A DNA stretch of 64,000 nucleotides from Verrucomicrobiota bacterium (lineage in GTDB: Bacteria; Verrucomicrobiota; Verrucomicrobiia; Verrucomicrobiales; Verrucomicrobiaceae), in assembly GCA_017301975.1 (NCBI GenBank), contig JAFLEI010000018.1, positions 62,001 to 126,000 of the forward strand, read 5' to 3'. Position numbers and translations under genes: made by a program. Of the stretch, positions 43,596-51,234 are shown in pieces. The number at the start of each line of letters is the position of its first letter. Position 1 is the stretch's first letter. The notes below the pieces were generated by a model that was not told the DNA's origin, did no database searches, and saw only the letters and a program-made list of their open reading frames with translations.

Positions 43596-43946
43596 GTGCT
43601 TAGAACCTGCCTTAAATCCAAACTCCACCGTGCCGCCATCACCGATGCCAACATCGCCTATGAAGGCAGCATCACCATTCCGACCGATCTCATGGAAAAA
43701 GCCGACCTCTGGGTGGGCGAAAAGGTGCTGGTGACCTCCATCACCAACGGTGCGCGCCTGGAAACCTACGTCATCCCCGCCCCTGCCGGCTCCGGGCAGA
43801 TCATCGTCAACGGTGCCGCCGCCCACCTCATCAACACCGGCCACCGCGTCACCATCATGGCCTGGGGCCAGAGCGAACATCCCATCATCCCCAAGCGTCT
43901 GCTGCTCAATGAGCGCAACGAAGTGGTGAATGACTCGGTGCTGTAA
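43596..43946 (+). CDS. panD: Aspartate 1-decarboxylase
   Basis: 116 residues from a GTG at 43596. This start puts the pyruvoyl serine of YEGS at position 25, as in known PanD; an in-frame ATG seven codons upstream (43575) is the alternative. KLHRAAITDANIAYEGSITI contains the Gly24-Ser25 self-cleavage site, and TNGARLETYVIPAP and VNGAAAHL complete the family. The proenzyme cleaves itself to make a pyruvoyl cofactor and converts aspartate to beta-alanine for pantothenate and CoA. It is divergent from rsmA. Confidence 0.9.
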   Translation: MLRTCLKSKLHRAAITDANIAYEGSITIPTDLMEKADLWVGEKVLVTSITNGARLETYVIPAPAGSGQIIVNGAAAHLINTGHRVTIMAWGQSEHPIIPKRLLLNERNEVVNDSVL

Positions 43947-44035
43947 GGCGGCCGCCTGAGGGTATCAGCACAAGAATACCACGTTGAGCGACTTTCGGCT
44001 GTTCATGCTGCCGCAGGATTCCGTATGATCTTGCC

Positions 44036-47000
44036 ATGACTCCGACTGCCGCCTGCTCACTCCTGTTGCTGCTCGCCCTAAACACCACGCTTCTCGCGCA
44101 GGCGGATGGCATCAAGTCAAAGACCACTTACGCGAAGGCCTACGGCGAAACAAAGAATCCCGTCGCCGTGGATCCCGCCAAGGACCTGCCACGTTACCCC
44201 GCTGTAGAGCCAAAGGACGCCATCGGCACCTGGCAGGTGAAAGAAGGCTTCAAGCTCCAGCTCACCGCCAACGAACCTCAGGTACGCTCGCCCATCGCGG
44301 TCAGCTTCGATGAAAATGGCCGCATGTTTGCCTGCGAGATGATCGACTACAGCGAGATGCGCGATGTCACACCGCACCTGGGCCGTGTCTCGATGCTGGA
44401 GGACAAAGACGGCGACGGCCACTTTGAGACGAGCCAGGTCTTCGCTGATGACCTCGCCTGGCCAACCGGCCTCATCTGCGCGAACGGCGGCGTGTTCGTC
44501 ATCGCCACGCCCGACCTCTGGTTCTTCAAAGACACCGATGGCGACGGCAAAGCCGACGTGCGCGAAAAAGTCTTCACCGGCTTCGGCACCGGCTTGAAAC
44601 TCCTCAATGTGCAGGGCCTCGCCAACAGCCCCATGTGGGGTCAGGACAATCGCATCCACATCCTCGCAGGCGGCGGCAATCGCGGCGTTATGACCTGCCT
44701 GAAGCGGCCGGAACTGCCTGGCATCGAGCTCGGCGGCAAGGACTTCTGGTTTGATCCGCGCACGCTGGAGTTCGGCCTTGAAGGCGGCGGCGCGCAGTAT
44801 GGCATGAGCTTTGACAACTACGGCCGCAAATTCGGCTGCTCAAACTCCGACCACCTGCAGTACTGGGTTTACGACGACAAATACGCCAACCGCAATCCTT
44901 ACTACCCCATGCCACCTGCACGGCAAAGCATCGCGGTGGATGGCGGTGCGGCGGAAGTCTTTCGCCTCAGCCCCGACGAACCCTGGCGCATCATCCGCAC
45001 CCGCTGGCGCATCGCCGGTGTGGTCAAAGGCGCGGTGGAAGGCGGCGGCCGCGTGAGCGGCTACTTCACCGGCGCCACCGGCACCACCATCTATCGCGGA
45101 GACGCCTACGGCTCCGATTTCGTGAACAACAGCTTCACCGGAGATGCAGGCGGCCAGCTCGTGCATCGCAAGATCATCAAGCCTAGTGCCGACGGCATCA
45201 GCCTCATCGGCGAGCGCCCCGCCGATGAGCACGGCTTTGAATTCGCCGCCAGCAAGGACACCTGGGTTCGCGTCGTGAACTTCGCCAACGCCCCCGACGG
45301 CTGCCTGCACATCTGCGACATGTATCGCGAGGTCATCGAGCACCCCTGGAGCATCCCCGACGAGATCAAAAAATACATCGACCTCAACAGCGGCAACGAC
45401 CGCGGCCGCATCTACCGCATCGTTCCAGAGAAAGGCGCCCAGCGCATTGGCCAAAAAGTAGCTTTGGGCAAGATGAGCACCGAAGAACTCGTGCAAACCC
45501 TCGACCACCCCAACGGCTGGCATCGCGACACCGCCCAGCGCCTGCTCTATGAGCGGCAGGACAAAGCAGCGGTGCCGCTGCTGGAGAAAGTCTTGAATGG
45601 AGAAGATGCCCTGGCGAAGCTGCATGCGCTGGGTGCGCTGGAGGGTTTTGCAACCCTCTCAGAAGAAACCCTCCTGCGAAGCATGAATGACCAGGATGAC
45701 CATGTCAGAGCGCGCGCTATTGCAGCGCTTGAACGCTCTGGCAAGCGGACCCCTCAGCTGACAGATAAACTGCTGGCCATGCTGGCGGATGAATCAGAAA
45801 GGGTGCGCTTTCAGGCCACCCTGTCATTGCCGGCGATGTTTCCGCCCAAACTCGCCGCTGGAGAAGGAATGGGTAGCTCGTGGGAGATGCGCATTGGAGA
45901 CATCTGGGCAGGCTTGAAGAAGAACCTGCGCAGCCCGCAGGAGATCAGCGCCATCCTTTCTGCGCCTGGCCAATGTGATGCCCTGCTTTTGTTTCGCGTC
46001 ATGGAATCGGAGGCAGACAGGTCACCCGAGATGCTCAAGTTCGTGGGCCAGCTTCTGGAGACTGTCGCCAGAGATCCCAAGAACCGCAGCGACAACCAAT
46101 GGGTCAAGCATTTGACCACAGACTGGCAGGAAACCAGCCTCATTCAGTCTTATCTGGCAGGTGTTCGCCGTGCCGGTCTCAAAATCTCCGAGGTCGATCC
46201 CAAAGACCAATTTGCCGCGGTTTTCAACAAAGCGGCTGCAACTGCACTCAATGACAAAGCATCTTCCAGCTCACGCCTTGAATCCATCGAACTCCTCGGC
46301 CTAACCTCCTCGAAAGATGCGACCGACGCCTTGACTCAATGCCTGGCTAAAGACCAGCCTGACTCCATACAATCCGCTGCAATCCGCACCTTGGCCCAGA
46401 ACAGTTCTCCCGTGATAACAAAATCACTCATCACTAGCTGGCCCACATATGGACCCAAGGCCAAAGAAGCCGCCCTGGACGCACTTCTCTCCCGCGAAGA
46501 TCGCGCCCTCGCCCTGCTGGAATCAGGCATGGTAAAGCCCGCAGAGTTCTCCGCCTCCCAAGTCCAGGCGCTTCTCAAGCACAAGTCTCCCAAGGTCGCC
46601 GCTGCGGCCAAAACAGCTCTGGCTTCCGTCATTCCGCCATCACGTGAGGAAGTGACGGCGAAGTTCAAACCGGCTATCACAGCCCAGGGCGATGCCAAAA
46701 AAGGCCAGATGCAATACATGGCGCGCTGCATGGCCTGCCACCGCGCCGGAACCTTGGGATTGCAGGTGGGACCCGATTTTATCACAGTAAAAACTAAGGG
46801 TCGTGATGCCTTGCTTACGGCTATTTTGGAACCCCACAAGGAGGTTGCCTCTCAGTTTATCGCCTACGCCGTCAATACGAAGGATGGTCAGTCTCTCACT
46901 GGAATTATTACGAACGATACCGCGTCCGGCGTGACGCTCAAGATGATGGGCGGTATCGAAAAGACCCTGCAGCGTTCGGAGATCAAAGGCAGCAGCTCCA

Positions 47001-47089
47001 CCGGCCAGAGCCTGATGCCGGAAGGTCTGGAGACCGGCATGAGCGTCGCAGACATGGCTGATCTTCTTAGCTTCATTGAGGGACAGTAA
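44036..47089 (+). CDS. PVC-type membrane-bound dehydrogenase with HEAT repeats and cytochrome c
   Basis: 1017 residues with a signal peptide (ACSLLLLLALNTTLLAQ). The propeller part at about 60-450 has SFDENGRMFACEM, LEDKDGDGHFE and FFKDTDGDGKAD, then FGCSNSDHLQYW. Helical HEAT-like repeats fill about 480-870, and the C-terminal domain has CMACH at 898-902 followed by LGLQVGPDF and AILEPHKEVA. It lacks the NPCBM domain of the relative at 30574. It is probably a periplasmic oxidoreductase with one heme c; the substrate is unknown. The second half is less GC-biased than the first, which may mark a different history. Confidence 0.85.
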   Translation: MTPTAACSLLLLLALNTTLLAQADGIKSKTTYAKAYGETKNPVAVDPAKDLPRYPAVEPKDAIGTWQVKEGFKLQLTANEPQVRSPIAVSFDENGRMFACEMIDYSEMRDVTPHLGRVSMLEDKDGDGHFETSQVFADDLAWPTGLICANGGVFVIATPDLWFFKDTDGDGKADVREKVFTGFGTGLKLLNVQGLANSPMWGQDNRIHILAGGGNRGVMTCLKRPELPGIELGGKDFWFDPRTLEFGLEGGGAQYGMSFDNYGRKFGCSNSDHLQYWVYDDKYANRNPYYPMPPARQSIAVDGGAAEVFRLSPDEPWRIIRTRWRIAGVVKGAVEGGGRVSGYFTGATGTTIYRGDAYGSDFVNNSFTGDAGGQLVHRKIIKPSADGISLIGERPADEHGFEFAASKDTWVRVVNFANAPDGCLHICDMYREVIEHPWSIPDEIKKYIDLNSGNDRGRIYRIVPEKGAQRIGQKVALGKMSTEELVQTLDHPNGWHRDTAQRLLYERQDKAAVPLLEKVLNGEDALAKLHALGALEGFATLSEETLLRSMNDQDDHVRARAIAALERSGKRTPQLTDKLLAMLADESERVRFQATLSLPAMFPPKLAAGEGMGSSWEMRIGDIWAGLKKNLRSPQEISAILSAPGQCDALLLFRVMESEADRSPEMLKFVGQLLETVARDPKNRSDNQWVKHLTTDWQETSLIQSYLAGVRRAGLKISEVDPKDQFAAVFNKAAATALNDKASSSSRLESIELLGLTSSKDATDALTQCLAKDQPDSIQSAAIRTLAQNSSPVITKSLITSWPTYGPKAKEAALDALLSREDRALALLESGMVKPAEFSASQVQALLKHKSPKVAAAAKTALASVIPPSREEVTAKFKPAITAQGDAKKGQMQYMARCMACHRAGTLGLQVGPDFITVKTKGRDALLTAILEPHKEVASQFIAYAVNTKDGQSLTGIITNDTASGVTLKMMGGIEKTLQRSEIKGSSSTGQSLMPEGLETGMSVADMADLLSFIEGQ

Positions 47090-47156
47090 ACCTCCCCCAA
47101 AACTGAACCGGTTTTTCTTTGCAGCCGCCGCTGTCCGCGCTCCTGTGAGTGCATCC

Positions 47157-48071
47157 ATGAAGACCACCCCCGTTACCTTTGAAGATCTGCAATCCTCCGT
47201 CATCGCCGTGCCGCCGCTGTGCCGGAACAAGGATCTGTCTCTGGCCAAGTCGCAGAACAGCCGCCTGATCAAGCACATGCACAAAGGCGGCATCCGCACG
47301 CTGCTTTACGGAGGCAATGCCAATCTCTACAACATCGCCCCCAGTGAGTACCATTCCCTGCTCAAGATGCTGGTGGACATCTCCCCGGACGACATGTGGG
47401 TCGTCCCCTCCGTCGGCCCCATGTATGGCACCGCGATGGACCAGGCCAAAATTTTGAGCGAGTTCGCCTTCCCCACGGCGATGCTTCTTCCTACACTCTT
47501 TCCCTCCAAACCCGCCGGTGTCGCGACGGCCATTCGCCATTTCGTGGAAAAGTCCGGCATCAAGGCCGTGCTCTACATCAAGGACGGCGCCTACATCACC
47601 CCCGAACTCGCCGCCGAACTCGTCAATGACGGCCTGATCTCCTGGATCAAGTACGCCATCGTCGAACCCGATCCAAAGAAGGACCCCTATCTCAAGAAGC
47701 TCATCAAGCTGGTGGACACCAAGCTCATCGTCAGCGGCATCGGCGAGCAGCCTTCCATCATTCATCTGCGTGACTTCGGCGTCACCGGCTTCACCGCAGG
47801 CTGTGTCTGCATTGCCCCTTCCCGCTCCACTGCCCTGCTTCAGGCCATCTTGAAGAAAGACTGGGACACCGCAGAAAAAATCCGCGAGGAATTCGTCGCC
47901 CTCGAAGACCTGCGCAATGCCCACAGCCCCATCCTCGTGCTGCATCACGCCGTCGAACTCGCGGGCGTGGCCCAGACTGGCCCCGTGCTGCCTCTTCTCA
48001 CCGAACTTCCAGCCAACCTGCTGCCGAAGATCGAGAAAGCTGCCAAGGCGCTGCTGGCCAAGAATGGCTGA
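47157..48071 (+). CDS. Dihydrodipicolinate synthase/N-acetylneuraminate lyase-family protein
   Basis: 304 residues from the ATG at 47157. The TIM-barrel layout of DapA-like aldolases is seen: RLIKHMHKGGIRTLLYGGNA near the start, then the Schiff-base Lys in ISWIKYAIVEPD. The YNxP segment of true DapA is replaced by YIKDGAYI, and the GGxxGE phosphate motif is not evident, so it is not the lysine-pathway enzyme. Such divergent members act on sugar acids or other pyruvate-derived compounds. It follows the dehydrogenase gene by 67 bases. Confidence 0.75.
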   Translation: MKTTPVTFEDLQSSVIAVPPLCRNKDLSLAKSQNSRLIKHMHKGGIRTLLYGGNANLYNIAPSEYHSLLKMLVDISPDDMWVVPSVGPMYGTAMDQAKILSEFAFPTAMLLPTLFPSKPAGVATAIRHFVEKSGIKAVLYIKDGAYITPELAAELVNDGLISWIKYAIVEPDPKKDPYLKKLIKLVDTKLIVSGIGEQPSIIHLRDFGVTGFTAGCVCIAPSRSTALLQAILKKDWDTAEKIREEFVALEDLRNAHSPILVLHHAVELAGVAQTGPVLPLLTELPANLLPKIEKAAKALLAKNG

Positions 48072-48139
48072 GCCGGGAGTTTGCAATAGCAGTCTGTGGC
48101 TCCAAGCCACGGCTGACCATTGCTTCAACAAAACACTTC

Positions 48140-48174
48140 ACTTCCCGCATTAGGCATTGCCTAATGCGGGAAGT
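48140..48174. terminator. Strong hairpin terminator
   Basis: A perfect 16-bp stem (ACTTCCCGCATTAGGC with its complement) around a three-base ATT loop, followed by TTGTATTG on the plus strand; on the minus strand GTTTTG follows. It ends the dehydrogenase/aldolase unit and insulates the next gene. Confidence 0.75.
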
Positions 48175-48227
48175 TTGTATTGACGGTTTGTGACAATTCA
48201 CGTCATGGATGTGCGTATTCTCACACC

Positions 48228-49121
48228 ATGACTTCACGCCGTCACTTCATCCAGTCTCTTTCCACCACCGCTCTCCTCGCCGCCTCCGGTGGCATCACCG
48301 CTCAGGAAGCCGCCAAATCCGCCCGCAAGCTGCGCAAGGCCATCATGGGCGGCACGCTCGGCATCAAGGGCACGCTCGTTGAGAAATACAAATTCGCCAA
48401 AGAAGCAGGCTACGAAGGCGTCGAGCCCGCGGGCGGCCTCAATCAGCAGGAAGTCATCGATGCCCTCGGCCAGTCCGGCCTGCAGGCCGCCAGCGTCTGC
48501 TGCCACACGCATTGGAAGCAGACCCTCACCCATGACGATCCGAAGATCCGCGAGGAAGGTTTGCAGGGCGTCCTTACAACCCTGCGCGATGCCAAGGCCT
48601 ACGGTGCCGATTCCATCCTCGTGGTGCCAGGCGTGGTGAATGAGACGGTGCCGTATGACGTGGCCTGGACGCGTTCCATTGCCGAAATCAAAAAAGCTGT
48701 CCCGCTGGCCAAGGAACTCGGCGTGAAGATCTCCATCGAAAACGTCTGGAACAATTTCATCCTCAGCCCCCTTGAAGCCGTGCGCTATCTTGAGGAAGTC
48801 GGCGATCCCATCGTCGGCTGGCATTTCGACATCGGCAACGTGCTCCGCTTCGGCTGGCCGGAACAGTGGATCAAGGTGCTGGGCAAGCGCATCAACCGCA
48901 TCCACGTCAAAGAATACAGCACCAAGAAGATGAAGGAGGAAGGCATCTACAAAGGCTTCGACTGCGACCTCACCGAAGGCGACAACAACTGGCCCGCCAT
49001 CATGAAAGCCCTCGATGACGTCGGCTACACCGGCTGGGCCATCAGCGAACAGCGCGGCGGCATCAATCCCAACGGTCTCAAGATGCTCACCGAACGCATG
49101 GACAAAATCTTCGCGATGTAA
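48228..49121 (+). CDS. Tat-exported sugar phosphate isomerase/epimerase-like TIM-barrel protein
   Basis: 297 residues from the ATG at 48228. The N-terminus TSRRHFIQSLSTTALLAASG is a twin-arginine signal (SRRHFIQ), so the protein is exported folded. The body is an AP-endonuclease-2-like/xylose-isomerase-like barrel: KEAGYEGVEP, VKISIENVWNNF with a metal Glu, GWHFDIGNVLRFG with Asp and His, RIHVKEY and WAISEQRGG. Metal ligands appear complete. Such proteins isomerise sugars or related polyols in PVC bacteria. The substrate is unknown. Confidence 0.85.
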   Translation: MTSRRHFIQSLSTTALLAASGGITAQEAAKSARKLRKAIMGGTLGIKGTLVEKYKFAKEAGYEGVEPAGGLNQQEVIDALGQSGLQAASVCCHTHWKQTLTHDDPKIREEGLQGVLTTLRDAKAYGADSILVVPGVVNETVPYDVAWTRSIAEIKKAVPLAKELGVKISIENVWNNFILSPLEAVRYLEEVGDPIVGWHFDIGNVLRFGWPEQWIKVLGKRINRIHVKEYSTKKMKEEGIYKGFDCDLTEGDNNWPAIMKALDDVGYTGWAISEQRGGINPNGLKMLTERMDKIFAM

Positions 49122-49170
49122 TCACGCGTATCTTTCGTCATCCTGATCTTGTCATTCGTCATTTCCCCCA

Positions 49171-49968
49171 ATGCCTTCCGCACTCGCCATCTTCGCCCAT
49201 CCTGACGACATCGAATTCGTCGCCGCCGGAACCCTGCTTCTGCTCAAAGAGCGCGGCTGGGAAATCCATTACATCAATCTCTGCACCGGCAATGGCGGCT
49301 CGGTGCAGATGGACGGCCCCACCACGACCCAGAAACGTCTTGAAGAAGGAAAAGAGGCCGCACGCATTCTCGGTGCCACCTTTTACCCACCCATCTGTGA
49401 TGACCTGGAGCTGACCTACTCCGTGCCCCATCTGCGCAAAGTCGCCGCCGTTGTCCGCATGGCAAAGCCCAGCATCGTTCTTACCCATGCCCCTGCGGAC
49501 TACATGGAAGATCACATGCAGGCATGCCGCCTTGCTGTCACCGCAGCCTTCTCCCACTGCATCCCCAACTTCCAGACCGATCCCCATCTGCCTTCCTACT
49601 CGCATGACGTGACCGTCTATCACGCCATGCCGCATGGCCAGTGCGATCCTCTGCGCCAGAAACTCCAGGCCGGGCAGTATGTGGACACCACCAGTGTTCA
49701 CGAACTCAAGCGCGAATCCCTCGCCGCTCACGAAAGTCAGAAGCACTGGCTCGATGTCAGCCAGGGCATGGACTCCTACCTCATCAGCATGGACGAGTCC
49801 TCCCGCGCCATCGGCAGGCTCTCCGGCCGGTTCGAGTACGCCGAAGGCTGGCGCAGGCACCTCCACCTCGGATTCAGCGCCAAAGAAATTGATCCCCTCA
49901 AAGACGCTCTCGGCGAACTCTGCTTCATCAATGAGGAATACGAACGGGCCAAAGCCGTGCCGATCTGA
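49171..49968 (+). CDS. PIG-L/LmbE-family deacetylase
   Basis: 265 residues. The zinc-site motif AHPDDIEF begins at residue 9, and the second His lies in THAPADYMEDHMQACRLA. NLCTGNGGSVQ and KRLEEGKEAARILGA are typical of the family. It removes the acetyl group from N-acetylglucosamine-type sugars or similar compounds, with zinc as cofactor. It follows the TIM-barrel gene by 49 bases, so both may belong to one sugar-handling operon. Confidence 0.9.
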   Translation: MPSALAIFAHPDDIEFVAAGTLLLLKERGWEIHYINLCTGNGGSVQMDGPTTTQKRLEEGKEAARILGATFYPPICDDLELTYSVPHLRKVAAVVRMAKPSIVLTHAPADYMEDHMQACRLAVTAAFSHCIPNFQTDPHLPSYSHDVTVYHAMPHGQCDPLRQKLQAGQYVDTTSVHELKRESLAAHESQKHWLDVSQGMDSYLISMDESSRAIGRLSGRFEYAEGWRRHLHLGFSAKEIDPLKDALGELCFINEEYERAKAVPI

Positions 49969-49972
49969 GTTG

Positions 49973-50051
49973 AAAGTTTACGGTTAAAAGTTCCAAGTTG
50001 GCCGCAAGTTCGCTCCCGACTTTAAACTTGTAACTTTATACCTTAAACTTT
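49973..50051. repeat. 27-bp AT-rich imperfect inverted repeat before the NYN gene
   Basis: Left arm 49973-49999 and right arm 50025-50051 are reverse complements in about 23 of 27 positions (AAAGTTTA.GGT..AAAGTT.CAAGTT) around a 25-base loop. The right arm ends four bases before the next ATG, so a folded transcript would bury the start region. Confidence 0.7.
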
Positions 50052-50055
50052 GCCC

Positions 50056-50490
50056 ATGCCCGCTCCGCTGACCTACCTGCTAGTTGACGGTCACAGCGTC
50101 ATCCACGCTTGGCCGGAATTGAAGCGCGAGCATCGCGTCGCCTCACGCCGGCATCTGGCGCGCACAGAACTGCTCAAACGCCTGCGCAATCTTCAGGACA
50201 TGAGCGGCATGCAGGTCGTCGTCGTGTTTGACGGAGCCCGGCAGGGCACCAACGAAGAGCGCGAGCCCCAGGGCCTTCAGATCATCTACGCCGATCCCGG
50301 CACCACGGCGGACACCATCATCGAGCGCCTCGTCGCCAAATACATCCCGGAACGCCCCATGCGCGTCGTTTCGGCCGACGGCATGGTGCGTGAAACGATT
50401 CTGTCACTTGGAGCCGAGTGGTTCAGCCCCGAAATCCTCCGCAGCCTGTGCGACGGTGCCGAAACCAGCATGCGCGCCCGCCTTGCCTGA
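50056..50490 (+). CDS. YacP-like NYN-domain RNA-binding protein/nuclease
   Basis: 144 residues from the ATG at 50056. TYLLVDGHSVIHAWPEL holds the first acidic residue of the NYN/PIN-like fold; VVVVFDGARQG and YADPGTTADTIIERLVAKY follow, then RVVSADGMVRETILSLGAEW. The acidic set of YacP/Rae1-type ribosome-associated endoribonucleases appears present. It may cut mRNA or bind RNA; the target is unknown. The gene is preceded by the 27-bp inverted repeat and followed 28 bases later by the TPR gene. Confidence 0.85.
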   Translation: MPAPLTYLLVDGHSVIHAWPELKREHRVASRRHLARTELLKRLRNLQDMSGMQVVVVFDGARQGTNEEREPQGLQIIYADPGTTADTIIERLVAKYIPERPMRVVSADGMVRETILSLGAEWFSPEILRSLCDGAETSMRARLA

Positions 50491-50517
50491 TTCCCATTCA
50501 CGTTCTAACCTTCCGCC

Positions 50518-51234
50518 ATGAGATTGTTTCTTCCCCTTTTGTTTTTGATGCTTGGCTTCTCCGCCGCGCTGGCGCAAGCCGCCCCCGCCAAGCCTCCCGT
50601 TTCGGATGAAGTCAAAAAACTCCTGCTGGAAGCCCGCGAAATGCGCGTGAAGCAGCGCTACACCGACGCGCTCGAAAAACTGGACGCCGCCGAGAAACTC
50701 AACCCCAACGTGGCCGATATCTACGCCCTGCGCGGCGACATCTACCTGGCCCCACGCCGTCGTGATTTTGATCTCGCCCTGCCCCAGTTTGAAAAAGCCG
50801 CACAGCTCCAGCCGGACAGCCCGCTGCCCAAGTTCAATCTCGCTGAGTACTACTTCGTGAAGCACGATTTCACCACAGCGCTCCAGGCCTTCACCAAGCT
50901 GGCCACGGACTACCCCAAGCTCCCCATGGTCATCCGCCACATCGCTCATTACAAGCGCGCGCTGTGCGAGCTAAAGCTCGGTCACCGCCCCGCCGCCGAT
51001 CAGATCATCGCGGAAAATTTCACCTTCATGGACGACACCCCCGCCTACTACTTCAGCAAGGCGGCCATTGCCTTTGACATGGGCGACCCCAAGAAGGGCA
51101 ATGAATGGGTGAAGCGCGGCGTGGCCGTCTTCAAAGCCCCGAGTTGCGAGCCCTACTACGATGCCTTCAAGGAACTGCGCTGGGTGCCCGACCTGGACTT
51201 CGCGACTCCCCCGAATACGCCCAAAAAACAGTGA
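50518..51234 (+). CDS. Secreted tetratricopeptide-repeat protein
   Basis: 238 residues with a signal peptide (LFLPLLFLMLGFSAALA). TPR units are seen at about 35-70 (REMRVKQRYTDALEKLDAAE), 70-105 (ADIYALRGDIYLAPRRRDFD), 106-140 (PLPKFNLAEYYFVKHDFTTA) and a weaker one after 150. The C-terminus runs into the next gene: the stop TGA overlaps a GTG start. It is probably a periplasmic scaffold; no enzyme domain is seen. Confidence 0.8.
   Translation: MRLFLPLLFLMLGFSAALAQAAPAKPPVSDEVKKLLLEAREMRVKQRYTDALEKLDAAEKLNPNVADIYALRGDIYLAPRRRDFDLALPQFEKAAQLQPDSPLPKFNLAEYYFVKHDFTTALQAFTKLATDYPKLPMVIRHIAHYKRALCELKLGHRPAADQIIAENFTFMDDTPAYYFSKAAIAFDMGDPKKGNEWVKRGVAVFKAPSCEPYYDAFKELRWVPDLDFATPPNTPKKQ

Noticed and set aside
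43949..43958. GGCGGCCGCC palindrome after panD as a terminator
   Set aside because: It has no loop and no T run, so it is unlikely to act as an intrinsic terminator.
47100..47125. AACCGGTTTTTCTTT after the second dehydrogenase gene as a terminator
   Set aside because: There is a T run but no stem beyond a short self-complementary AACCGGTT.
50963..50982. GCGAGCTAAAGCTCGG inside the TPR gene, resembling the repeat core
   Set aside because: It encodes conserved-looking TPR residues (CELKLG) and lacks the family flanks, so it is probably chance.
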